DNA of 64,000 nt from VAZQ01 sp045811525 (GTDB lineage Bacteria; Pseudomonadota; Alphaproteobacteria; Rhizobiales; Xanthobacteraceae): the NCBI GenBank assembly GCA_045811525.1, contig JBJMTV010000016.1:283844-347843 (forward strand). Direction: 5' to 3'. The translations under genes were made by a program, and so were the position numbers. Numbering within the stretch: the first letter of the stretch is position 1; each line of letters starts with the position of its first letter. The notes beneath the pieces were generated by a model that was not told the DNA's origin, ran no database searches, and worked only from the letters and a program-made list of their open reading frames with translations. Positions 1 through 7,115 of this stretch are shown piece by piece.

Positions 1-324
1 GGAGTAGACGAGCAGGTCACCATCGTCGAGGCGCACGGGCGGCTCGACAGCACCACGGCAAAGGCGTTCGGCGAACGTTTGCTGTCCCTGGTTCGGGAAG
101 GGCGCAGCTCCATCGTCGTGGATCTGCAGAATGTGCCTTATATCAGCAGTGCTGGATTCCGCGCGTTGCTCATCGCCAATCGTGCGACAACGGAAAGCCA
201 GGGCAAGCTCGCTTTGTGTGGCATCGTTGGCGAGGTGCGGCGGCTGTTCGAGATCGGCGCCTTCATGGACGAGTTCCTGATCTGCCCGAGCCAAGCAGAG
301 GGTGTGGGCGCGCTGCGGCAGTAA
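1..324 (+). CDS. STAS-domain anti-sigma factor antagonist (5' end missing)
   Basis: The reading frame is open from the first base and stops with TAA at 322-324, so the start lies upstream of the window. The visible ~107 residues look like a STAS domain: an initial strand carrying 'GRLDSTTA', a conserved core 'VDLQNVPYISSAGFRALL' in which the serines of 'ISSAG' sit where SpoIIAA/RsbV-type antagonists are phosphorylated, then the closing helix. Such proteins switch partners with an anti-sigma kinase of the RsbW type. The stop lies 5 bases before the next start, so the two genes are probably co-transcribed. The next protein ends in an RsbW-like domain, which strengthens the functional link. The target of the switch cannot be seen. 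Confidence 0.85.
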   Translation, partial: GVDEQVTIVEAHGRLDSTTAKAFGERLLSLVREGRSSIVVDLQNVPYISSAGFRALLIANRATTESQGKLALCGIVGEVRRLFEIGAFMDEFLICPSQAEGVGALRQ

Positions 325-329
325 TCCGT

Positions 330-2138
330 ATGGACGAGAGGCGTCGCCCGCTTCCAATGGCTCGCGCCCTCGTCGATACATTGGGCGTGCGGGAATGGCT
401 GCGCTTCCTGCGCAGCAAGCCGCTCTCGAGCAAGAAGAAGCCCGCCGACCTGGTCTACGGGGTCGACGATATCCCGCCGCCGATGATCACGCTGTTCGTC
501 GGCATGCAGCATGTCAGCCTGATCCGCATTCAGCTCATCTATCCGCTTTTGGTCATCCAGATGGCGGGGCTGCCAACGTCGTCCTCGGTCAGTATGCTGA
601 GCCTCGCCATGCTGGCGCTGGGAGTCGCCGCGATTTTGCAGTCGCTGCCCAAGGGCCCGGTCGGCAGCGGTCTGCTTTTCCCATCAGGGCATACCGGAAT
701 TCTGCTCGAGCCATCGATCGCCGCGCTCAAGCTCGGCGGGCTGCCGCTGGTGTTCGGGATGACACTGTTCGTGGGCGTCATTCAAACGGCGCTGGCCCCG
801 GCGCTGCGCCGGCTGAGGCCGCTGCTGCCGCCCGAGATCGGCGGGCTCGTGATATTCTTCGTCGGCACCAGCGTTGCCGCCATCGGTTGCCGTTACATGC
901 TCGGCGTGGGCTCGCAGAACCCGATCGGTCGCGAATACTGGCTGGTGGGCGCACTGGCCCTTGTCATCATGATCGCTCTCAACGTCTGGGGACGAGGCCA
1001 AGCGCGCCTGCTCTGCGCCATGTTCGGCATCGTGTCTGGTTACGGCGCTGCTTTGTACACTGGCCTCCTCCCGCGCGAGGCCTTTCACGACCTCGCTGAC
1101 TTGCCGCTGATCGCGCTGCCGCGGCTCAATCATGGCGGCTGGTCGTTCTCGATGACAATGATCCTGCCGTTCACGATCGCCGCGCTCGCACTGACCTTGA
1201 AAGGGATCGGCGACATCACGGCGTGTCAGCGGCTCAATGACGCTAACTGGGTGCGCCCCGACATGAGTATGATCAGCCGCGGCACGCTGGCCAACGGATT
1301 GGGCAATATGTTCGCTGGTCTGGTGGGCTCGCTCGGCGTCACGCCCTCCACGGCCAATATCGGGCTGCAGTCCGCAACGGCCGTGAGCAGCCGAATCATA
1401 GGGTTCGCGATTGGCGCGCTCCTGATCGCGCTGGCCTTCCTTCCGTCTGTCACCGGCTCGCTCATTCTCATGCCGCGTCCGGTCATGGGCGCGTCTCTGG
1501 TGTTCTCGGCGTGCTTCGTGCTGATCAGCGGGCTGCAGACCATCACGTCGCGCATGCTCGACGCCCGGCGGACCATCATCATCGGGCTCGCGATTGCAAG
1601 TGCGGCGGCGGCGGAGATTATTCCCGACTTTGCCACGAATATTCCAGCGGCGATCGAGCCGATCGTGAGCTCATCCATTGTGCTCGGCACGCTCACAGCA
1701 CTCGTGCTGAACGGCTTGTTCCGGATCGGCCTGCGCCAGCGCATTACGCTCGCTTTGGATCCCGCAGCCGAGGACATCAACAGCAAGCTCGACGAATTTT
1801 TCGACGCCGCCGGCCGCGAATGGGGCGCCCGTCCGGACGTGATGACGCGGGTCGGCTTCGGCATCAACCAGGCGGTAGAGACGGTGCGCGAGCATTGCGA
1901 GCCGCAAGGGCCGATCCAGGTGGAGGCACGCTTCGACGAGTTCAATCTCGACGTGAAGATCGCCTATCAGGGCGCCCCGCTCGAGCTCCCGGATCGCCGC
2001 CCTTCCGAGCGCGACATCATCGAGACGGAGGCGGGCTATCGTCAACTCGCCGGCTTCTTGTTGCGCCGGAATGCCGATCGCGTGCGGACGTCGATGAAAG
2101 ACGGCACATCGATGCTCGAGTTTCATTTCGAGCATTGA
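330..2138 (+). CDS. NCS2-type (uracil/xanthine) permease with C-terminal HATPase-like domain
   Basis: Predicted product about 602 aa. Residues ~45-465 form a polytopic membrane protein with features of the nucleobase:cation symporter-2 family, for example 'LPKGPVGSGLLFPSGH' near residues 106-121 and a long series of Gly/Ala-rich helices. The substrate is probably a purine or pyrimidine base, but key binding residues were not checked. Residues ~468-602 are soluble and unusual for the family: a helix 'INQAVETVREH' (~512-522), a strand/turn 'LDVKIAYQGAPLEL' and a final 'DGTSMLEFHF' resemble the N box, G1 region and terminal strand of RsbW/SpoIIAB-type ATPases, although the N-box Asn is not obvious. 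The ATG at 330 follows the STAS gene by 5 bases; an ATG at 358-360 is an alternative. Confidence 0.75.
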   Translation: MDERRRPLPMARALVDTLGVREWLRFLRSKPLSSKKKPADLVYGVDDIPPPMITLFVGMQHVSLIRIQLIYPLLVIQMAGLPTSSSVSMLSLAMLALGVAAILQSLPKGPVGSGLLFPSGHTGILLEPSIAALKLGGLPLVFGMTLFVGVIQTALAPALRRLRPLLPPEIGGLVIFFVGTSVAAIGCRYMLGVGSQNPIGREYWLVGALALVIMIALNVWGRGQARLLCAMFGIVSGYGAALYTGLLPREAFHDLADLPLIALPRLNHGGWSFSMTMILPFTIAALALTLKGIGDITACQRLNDANWVRPDMSMISRGTLANGLGNMFAGLVGSLGVTPSTANIGLQSATAVSSRIIGFAIGALLIALAFLPSVTGSLILMPRPVMGASLVFSACFVLISGLQTITSRMLDARRTIIIGLAIASAAAAEIIPDFATNIPAAIEPIVSSSIVLGTLTALVLNGLFRIGLRQRITLALDPAAEDINSKLDEFFDAAGREWGARPDVMTRVGFGINQAVETVREHCEPQGPIQVEARFDEFNLDVKIAYQGAPLELPDRRPSERDIIETEAGYRQLAGFLLRRNADRVRTSMKDGTSMLEFHFEH

Positions 2139-2159
2139 GCGGCGCAGCCTAAGCTAATC

Positions 2160-3068
2160 CTAACGTCTGCGCGGCTCCTCCTCTGGATGAGATCGGACAG
2201 CCGGGACATCACTTGCGAGCCGCTCAATCAGCGCCATGGCGGCCCCCGGCGCGCGCACCTTCGCGCCTGAGATCACGTAGATGAATACATCGCGCGCCGT
2301 GCTGCGCGGCGCGCTGTTCGCGAGTGTCGGCAAGTCCTGGGGCAGGCCACCGGCTTCCCAGGTTCTCGCCCGCTTTGCCCAGCGTTCGAGCTCGGCGCCA
2401 GGGTAGCCGGTCTGCACCTTCTCTGCTGTGCGCTGGAGGCGCAGATAGAGGAAATCGCTCGTTGGGTCGGCGATGAGCGGGTGTTTTTCCGAGTCGACAA
2501 GGACCACCGCGACCGAGAAACGCCGCAGCAAGTCGATGAACTTCTCGGTCACGAAGCTTTGGTGGCGCACCTCGATGGCATGACGTATTGGGCGATGCCC
2601 GGCATTTTGCGGGAGAAGGGCGAGAAATCCTGCAAAATCGTCCGGCTCGAATTTTTTCGTCGGCGCCATTTGCCACAGAATAGGGCCGAGCTTCTCCTCG
2701 AGATCGAGCACGCCACTTGCGAAGAAGCGCTCGATCGACGGCCCGGCTTCGGCGAGCACGCGGCGGTTGGTCGCGAACTGCGGCCCCTTGATCGAGAAGA
2801 TGAAGTGTTCAGGCGTCTCCGCCGCCCATTTGCGAAAACTCGCGGGCTTTTGCGTGCGGTAGAACGTGGCGTTGATCTCGATGGTATTAACGTTGCGGCT
2901 GGCGAAGGAAAGCTCCTGCGCTTGCGGCAAGCCCTTCGGGTAGAACTCGCCGCGCCAAGGCGGAAACACCCAGCCGCCAATGCCGACCCGGATCAAGCCT
3001 GGTATTCCGGTTGCGAAGCTCGCATGCTCGTCCGCCTCCCTCGCCTGCGAGCTCCGGAATCCAAGCAC
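2160..3068 (-). CDS. DUF72 (YecE-like) family protein
   Basis: About 302 aa. The 'IRVGIGGWVFPPWRGEFYP' opening, 'EINATFYRTQ', 'FIFSIKGPQFATNRR' and the late 'DFLYLRLQ' match the DUF72 family, TIM-barrel-like cytosolic proteins of unproven function. The open frame begins with GTG at 3068, but no clear ribosome site precedes it. Homology starts only at about residue 26, so a downstream TTG (start of 'LIRVGIGG') may be the true start. It is a single gene, convergent with the permease, and is followed upstream by paired inverted repeats. Confidence 0.8.
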   Translation of the reverse strand: MLGFRSSQAREADEHASFATGIPGLIRVGIGGWVFPPWRGEFYPKGLPQAQELSFASRNVNTIEINATFYRTQKPASFRKWAAETPEHFIFSIKGPQFATNRRVLAEAGPSIERFFASGVLDLEEKLGPILWQMAPTKKFEPDDFAGFLALLPQNAGHRPIRHAIEVRHQSFVTEKFIDLLRRFSVAVVLVDSEKHPLIADPTSDFLYLRLQRTAEKVQTGYPGAELERWAKRARTWEAGGLPQDLPTLANSAPRSTARDVFIYVISGAKVRAPGAAMALIERLASDVPAVRSHPEEEPRRR

Positions 3069-3086
3069 ACTGGGCGGGTATTCGCG

Positions 3087-3161
3087 CTAGTGTCCCGATT
3101 CCGAAGTTCGCATCATTGTGCGGCACCGTAGTTTGCGAACTTCGGAATCAAAGGACACTAG
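3087..3161. repeat. CTAG-bounded inverted repeat, copy 1
   Basis: A 75-bp imperfect palindrome. The left arm begins CTAGTGTCCCGATTCCGAAG and continues TTCGCA; the right arm is its reverse complement apart from a two-base insertion and one substitution, ending GGACACTAG. The centre is about 20 bases. The same arm recurs near 5240 and 59436, so it belongs to a dispersed extragenic repeat family and is not a simple terminator. Confidence 0.85.
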
Positions 3162-3173
3162 CGATCTATGACT

Positions 3174-3250
3174 CTAGTGTGGCTTTGGTTCAGAAGTCCG
3201 CATGACGAACGTGCGGCAAGATTGATGCGGACTTCTGAACCGCCACACTA
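3174..3250. repeat. CTAG-type inverted repeat, copy 2 (variant arms)
   Basis: A second palindrome lies 12 bases after copy 1. It starts CTAGTGTGGCTTTGGTTCAG with AAGTCCGCAT following, and ends with ATGCGGACTTCTGAACCGCC ACACTA. It has the same plan as copy 1 (CTAGTGT end, arm of about 27 bases ending in CGCA) but a different core, so it looks like a sister subfamily. Its last three bases, CTA, form the TAG stop codon of the neighbouring minus-strand ialB-like gene. Confidence 0.8.
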
Positions 3251-3766
3251 ACGGCACTCCTGATCGATCTTGTCGAGCGCTTGTGCGAGCCCCTTGAGCG
3301 AATACTGATCGGTGGACTGCGTGCCCTTTCCGGAGGTGCCGCGCACCGTCAGATCGGCGCCCTTGCGCATGGCCTCGATCATGCGCGCCTCCTCGGCCAC
3401 GTTCTTGATCCAGGCGCCATCGTTGAGCGTGTACATCGCGAACGAGGTCGTGCCGACTTCCGCGGTGGCGTCGGAGGACGACTTGAACGGGTAACCGATG
3501 ACGACGGAAATCTCGTTCTTGACGCTCTCGCTCGGCCGGCTCGACACGAACAGGTACGACTGATCGCGCTTGCGTCCTGCCGGCTCGGTCTTTGCATTCC
3601 TCGGCTTCGAGAACACGAAGCAGATCTTGTTGCCTGCAGGGGATGCGCTGTAGGCACCCCAATCACCATATTGGCCGAGCAAAGTGGGCTCGGGCTGCTG
3701 CTGAGCCATGGCCGCTGGCGCGAACGCGAGCACGAACATGGCCAGGGCGCCTGGAACGCTCTTCAT
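3248..3766 (-). CDS. Invasion-associated locus B (IalB) family secreted protein
   Basis: Predicted 172 aa. The start is the ATG at 3766, preceded by a strong GGAGGG at a normal distance, which gives 'MKSVPGALAMFVLAFAPAAM' as a Sec signal peptide ending near AQQQ. The mature part has IalB/DUF1176-type features: 'LGQYGDWGAYSA', 'KICFVFSKP', 'ISVVIGYPF' and an 'FAMYTLNDGAWIKN' segment, with two cysteines (in 'KICF' and near the C-terminus 'QECR') that could form the conserved disulfide. These periplasmic proteins are widespread in Hyphomicrobiales; a role in erythrocyte invasion is shown only in Bartonella and should not be assumed here. The stop codon lies inside an inverted repeat. Confidence 0.85.
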   Translation of the reverse strand: MKSVPGALAMFVLAFAPAAMAQQQPEPTLLGQYGDWGAYSASPAGNKICFVFSKPRNAKTEPAGRKRDQSYLFVSSRPSESVKNEISVVIGYPFKSSSDATAEVGTTSFAMYTLNDGAWIKNVAEEARMIEAMRKGADLTVRGTSGKGTQSTDQYSLKGLAQALDKIDQECR

Positions 3767-3885
3767 CGACTCCCTCCGGCCGACGCTGGATTGTCTCTGA
3801 ACAGCATGAAATGCTGGCAGAATCCGGCAATGTGAAGGCGGATCAGCCCCTCCCTTCGAGCCCGGCACATATGCCAGGAGCACGC

Positions 3886-4860
3886 ATGAAAGCGGTTCTT
3901 TGTCATCGCTTCGGTCCCCCGGAGGAGCTTGTCCTCGCCGACATCGACGATCCAGTGCCAGGCCCGGGCCAGGTGGTGGCGAAGGTTGCCGCAGTCGGCC
4001 TCAATTTTTTCGACACGCTCATCATCGCCGGCAAGTATCAGACCAAGCCCGCCTTTCCGTTCTCGCCCGGCGGCGAGTTCGCGGGTGAGGTCGAGAGCGT
4101 CGGCATCGGTGTCAGCGAGTTCAAACCGGGCGACCGGGTCATGGGCTACACGAACTACAATGCCGCACGTGAGCGCACTGCTGTCGCCGCCTCGCAAATC
4201 GTACGCATTCCCGACGCACTCGATTTCGAGCGCGCGGCCGCGCTCACCGTCACCTATTGCACCAGCTATTACGCCCTCAAGAACCGCGGCCAATTGCGGT
4301 CAGGCGAGACATTGGCCGTTCTCGGTGCTTCCGGCGGAGTGGGTCTCGCAGCAGTCGAGCTCGGACGCAGCATGGGCGCGCGAGTCGTCGCGTGCGCTTC
4401 GAGCGATGAGAAGCTCGCGTTCGCGCGCGCACATGGCGCGCATGAGCTGGTCAATTACGAGCGCGAGCCGCTGCGCGAGGGGCTCAAGCGCGTTGGCGGC
4501 GAGCATGGCATCGATGTTGTCTACGACCCGGTAGGCGGCCGCTACAGCGAGGCGGCAGTGCGCTCGCTCGCGTGGGAGGGACGCCACCTCGTGGTCGGCT
4601 TCGCCGCCGGCGAGATCCCCAAGCTGCCGCTCAATCTGGTGTTGCTGAAGGGCTGCGCCGTGCTCGGCGTGTTCTGGGGAAGCTGGGTGCGCAACGCGAC
4701 CGCAGAATACAAGGCGGCGCTCGCGACGCTCGCCCAGTGGTGCATCGAGGGCAAGCTCTCGTGCCACATCCAGGACGTCTATGCCCTGGCAGATACGGCC
4801 GCGGCTCTCAAAGCGCTGTCCCATCGCGCTGTCATGGGCAAGCTGTTGCTGCGCCCATAA
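3886..4860 (+). CDS. NADPH:quinone oxidoreductase-like MDR-family enzyme
   Basis: About 324 aa, a typical length for quinone oxidoreductases of the medium-chain dehydrogenase/reductase superfamily. The N-terminal GroES-like part 'MKAVLCHRFGPPEELVL' is followed by 'PFSPGGEFAGEVESVG', and the Rossmann segment 'LAVLGASGGVGLAAVE' binds the nucleotide. No catalytic or structural zinc cysteine cluster is seen, which fits zinc-less quinone/enoyl reductases. The ATG at 3886 is preceded by AGGAG with good spacing; an in-frame upstream extension overlapping the divergent ialB-like gene has no support. The substrate is unknown. Confidence 0.85.
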   Translation: MKAVLCHRFGPPEELVLADIDDPVPGPGQVVAKVAAVGLNFFDTLIIAGKYQTKPAFPFSPGGEFAGEVESVGIGVSEFKPGDRVMGYTNYNAARERTAVAASQIVRIPDALDFERAAALTVTYCTSYYALKNRGQLRSGETLAVLGASGGVGLAAVELGRSMGARVVACASSDEKLAFARAHGAHELVNYEREPLREGLKRVGGEHGIDVVYDPVGGRYSEAAVRSLAWEGRHLVVGFAAGEIPKLPLNLVLLKGCAVLGVFWGSWVRNATAEYKAALATLAQWCIEGKLSCHIQDVYALADTAAALKALSHRAVMGKLLLRP

Positions 4861-4880
4861 AGCGTTATCGCAAGCTCGCT

Positions 4881-5171
4881 TTATGTGGCGAGCCCGTCCA
4901 TCGCCTGGGCAAGCTTGAGGTCTCGCTCGGTCACCCCGCCTGCGTCATGCGAGGAAAGCGTCACCTCGACACGGTTGTACACGTTGAACCATTCGGGATG
5001 ATGATCGAGCTTCTCGGCAATCAATGCTGCGCGCGCCATGAAGCCGAACGCCTCGTTGAAATCCTTGAACGTGAAGGTGCGGGTGATGGCGTCGCGACCC
5101 GCCGTCTCGCTCCACCGCGGCAAATTTGCCAGCGCCGTCTTGCGCGCCGCCTCGCTGAGTTTTTGCGCCAT
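4881..5171 (-). CDS. phhB: 4a-hydroxytetrahydrobiopterin dehydratase (pterin carbinolamine dehydratase)
   Basis: Ninety-six residues, the usual size of the PCD/DCoH family. The hallmark 'EKLDHHPEWFNVYNRVEV' carries the His-His-Pro-Glu-Trp active-site segment, and 'FKDFNEAFGFMARAA' is the preceding helix. The enzyme dehydrates 4a-hydroxytetrahydropterin during pterin recycling, usually alongside aromatic amino acid hydroxylases; none is visible in this window. It converges on the oxidoreductase gene, 20 bases apart. Confidence 0.92.
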   Translation of the reverse strand: MAQKLSEAARKTALANLPRWSETAGRDAITRTFTFKDFNEAFGFMARAALIAEKLDHHPEWFNVYNRVEVTLSSHDAGGVTERDLKLAQAMDGLAT

Positions 5172-5239
5172 GGCTCGCCTCGTGCCCTCCCAGAAAGGTG
5201 CGCACGATGCTTCGCATCTTTGCGCACCCTACAGAGCCG

Positions 5240-5279
5240 CTAGTGTCCGGGTTCGGAAGCTCGCATCGTTGTGCGCTAG
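5240..5279. repeat. CTAG-bounded repeat, copy 3 (half-type)
   Basis: Forty bases beginning CTAGTGTCCGGGTTCGGAAG, followed by CTCGCATCGTTGTGCG and closing with CTAG. The left arm matches the arm of copy 1 (3087) with a few changes, including the CGCATC.TTGTGCG segment. The right arm is lost or truncated, so it cannot form the full hairpin. The terminal CTA at 5276-5278 is the TAG stop codon of the minus-strand radical SAM gene. Confidence 0.75.
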
Positions 5280-6898
5280 GCGCTCTTGCGCAGCGGTGCC
5301 AAACCATCGGGACCCATGCCCTGCGAGAGCTCGCGCGGCTTGGCCGAGTAGTAGGAGGCATTATGCTCGCCGCGCAGCGCCTCGCGCGTGAAGTTGATGA
5401 GGTGATAAGCGATGAAGCCGATGCCGAGCAGGCCGTCGATCTGACCGCGACGGATAGCGTGGCGCGCCGCTCGCCAGAATGGCCGGCGATAATCCGACAA
5501 GATGCCCATGTGCAACAAGATGCGGAATGCGAGCACCAGCGCACCTGATAAATTGACCCAGGTGAGCCGCCCACGCGCCGGCGGAATGATGCGGTTCACG
5601 TAGGTCGCATCAACCTGGTGCTCGAAGCGCGCGAACAGCCGTTCGGGGTCGTTGGCATAGCCAATGCAGCGACGCCACATCGCGACCACCTCGTCATAGG
5701 GCCGCAGGAACCGTACGTTGCTTTCCAGCGCCGGATCGTCGGCGAGCCGCTCCGCCTTCTTCAACCGGTCCCACAATGGGGTGCGTGGCAGCGCCTGCAG
5801 CAGGTTGATGGTCAGCATCGGAATGCGCGAGACGTCGATAAAGTCCTTGAGCCGGCTCTCGGTGTCTTCAGTGTCGGTATCGAGCCCGAGAATGATCCCG
5901 GAGGTGACCTCGAGGCCGTAGTCGTTGAGCGTCTTTATCGATGCCAGCATCGGCACCGCATTGTTGTGGTTCTTGCGCATCGCCTTGAGCGCGTCGGCCT
6001 CCGGCGTCTCGATACCGACGAAGAGCCCCAGGAACAAAGCCTCGCGCATGAGCGAGAGGATGTCGGGCTGCTTCGCTATGTTGAGAGTCGCCTCGCAGGC
6101 GAATTGCATGGGGTAGCCGTGCTGCTTCTGCCAAGCGACGAGATGCGGCAGCATGTCTTTGGCCGCCTTGCGATTGCCGATGAAATTGTCATCAACGAAA
6201 TAGACAACCGGCGGATGCCCGTGCTGCTGGCGCATGGCGTCGAGCTCGGCCGTGATCTGCTGCGCTGTCTTGAGCCGGGGCTGGCGGCCATAGAGACCCG
6301 GTATATCGCAGAACTCGCAGAGATACGGACATCCGCTGGAGAATTGCACGGTCAGCATCAAATAGTTCTTGAGCGGGATCATATGGTAGGCCGGGATCGG
6401 AAAATCCTGCAGCGGCAGGCGCTCCTTGGTCTCGAAACGCAGCTGCCGCCCCGGCCGTGCCGTGCTCTCGTCAAGGAGGGCAATGATCGCATCGGTCGCA
6501 TCGCCCATCTCGCCGATGTGCAGGTAGTCGATTTCCGGGTAAAGCTCCGGGGAGGCGGAGACGGAGGGACCACCCAGCGCCACGGGCTTCCCCGCAGCAT
6601 GGGCCCGCTCGGCGATGTCATGGACCTGCGGCGCCTGCACGTGCATGCCGCTCACCACAACGACATCGGCCCAGCGAAAATCCTCTGCGGTTGCCTTGCC
6701 GATGTTCTCATCGACGAAGCGAACCGACCACGATTCCGGCATATAGGCCGCGATCAGGAGCAGCCCCTGCGGCGGCATGAACGCGCGCACGCCGCGCATG
6801 AGCCTGTAGGCATGGTTGAAAGTGCCGAAGGCGGGCGTGTAGTGCGGGAACACGCAGAGCACCCGCCGGCGGTTCTGCACCGGAACCTGTGAGCGCAC
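5276..6898 (-). CDS. B12-binding radical SAM protein, DUF4070 type (HpnP-like, possible hopanoid C-2 methylase)
   Basis: Predicted 540 aa. Residues ~1-150 form a cobalamin-binding-type Rossmann domain ('MPPQGLLLIAAYMPESW', 'VVVSGMHVQAP', 'ALGGPSVSASPE', 'YLHIGEMGDA'). The radical SAM core carries Cys-x3-Cys-x2-Cys at 190/194/197 within 'SSGCPYLCEFCDIPGLYG'. The C-terminal third is of the DUF4070 kind ('MLTINLLQALPRTPLWDRL'). Architecture and motifs resemble HpnP, which methylates hopanoids at C-2, but close paralogues with other or unknown substrates share them, so the specific function is not settled. The start is GTG at 6898 with GGAGG six bases upstream. The gene appears monocistronic and its stop codon lies in a CTAG repeat. 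Confidence 0.75.
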   Translation of the reverse strand: MRSQVPVQNRRRVLCVFPHYTPAFGTFNHAYRLMRGVRAFMPPQGLLLIAAYMPESWSVRFVDENIGKATAEDFRWADVVVVSGMHVQAPQVHDIAERAHAAGKPVALGGPSVSASPELYPEIDYLHIGEMGDATDAIIALLDESTARPGRQLRFETKERLPLQDFPIPAYHMIPLKNYLMLTVQFSSGCPYLCEFCDIPGLYGRQPRLKTAQQITAELDAMRQQHGHPPVVYFVDDNFIGNRKAAKDMLPHLVAWQKQHGYPMQFACEATLNIAKQPDILSLMREALFLGLFVGIETPEADALKAMRKNHNNAVPMLASIKTLNDYGLEVTSGIILGLDTDTEDTESRLKDFIDVSRIPMLTINLLQALPRTPLWDRLKKAERLADDPALESNVRFLRPYDEVVAMWRRCIGYANDPERLFARFEHQVDATYVNRIIPPARGRLTWVNLSGALVLAFRILLHMGILSDYRRPFWRAARHAIRRGQIDGLLGIGFIAYHLINFTREALRGEHNASYYSAKPRELSQGMGPDGLAPLRKSA

Positions 6899-7115
6899 GC
6901 AACCTCCAACTCCCGACCCTTACCATGGTCGCCTTCTGCGCGAGGAGACGCAAGGGGGCCTGGCCTCGCCCTGGCTTGGGGGCGGTACGGCCCGCGGAGC
7001 CTTTGCCTTGGGTTTCGTTCCTCACCTATGCCTCCCGCATTGCGTCGGCGGGCTCGATCACTATATTCCCGGCGAACAGCGGGCCCTTGCGGCCCGCCAT
7101 TGGTTTTCTAGCCCC

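Noticed and set aside
5618..6892. A 424-residue plus-strand frame opposite the radical SAM gene
   Set aside because: Antisense shadow; the radical SAM CxxxCxxC and B12 domain are on the minus strand.
7008..7115. Extending typA upstream to an in-frame ATG at 7008
   Set aside because: The extra 36 residues match nothing in the family; 608 aa from ATG 7116 is the usual TypA length.
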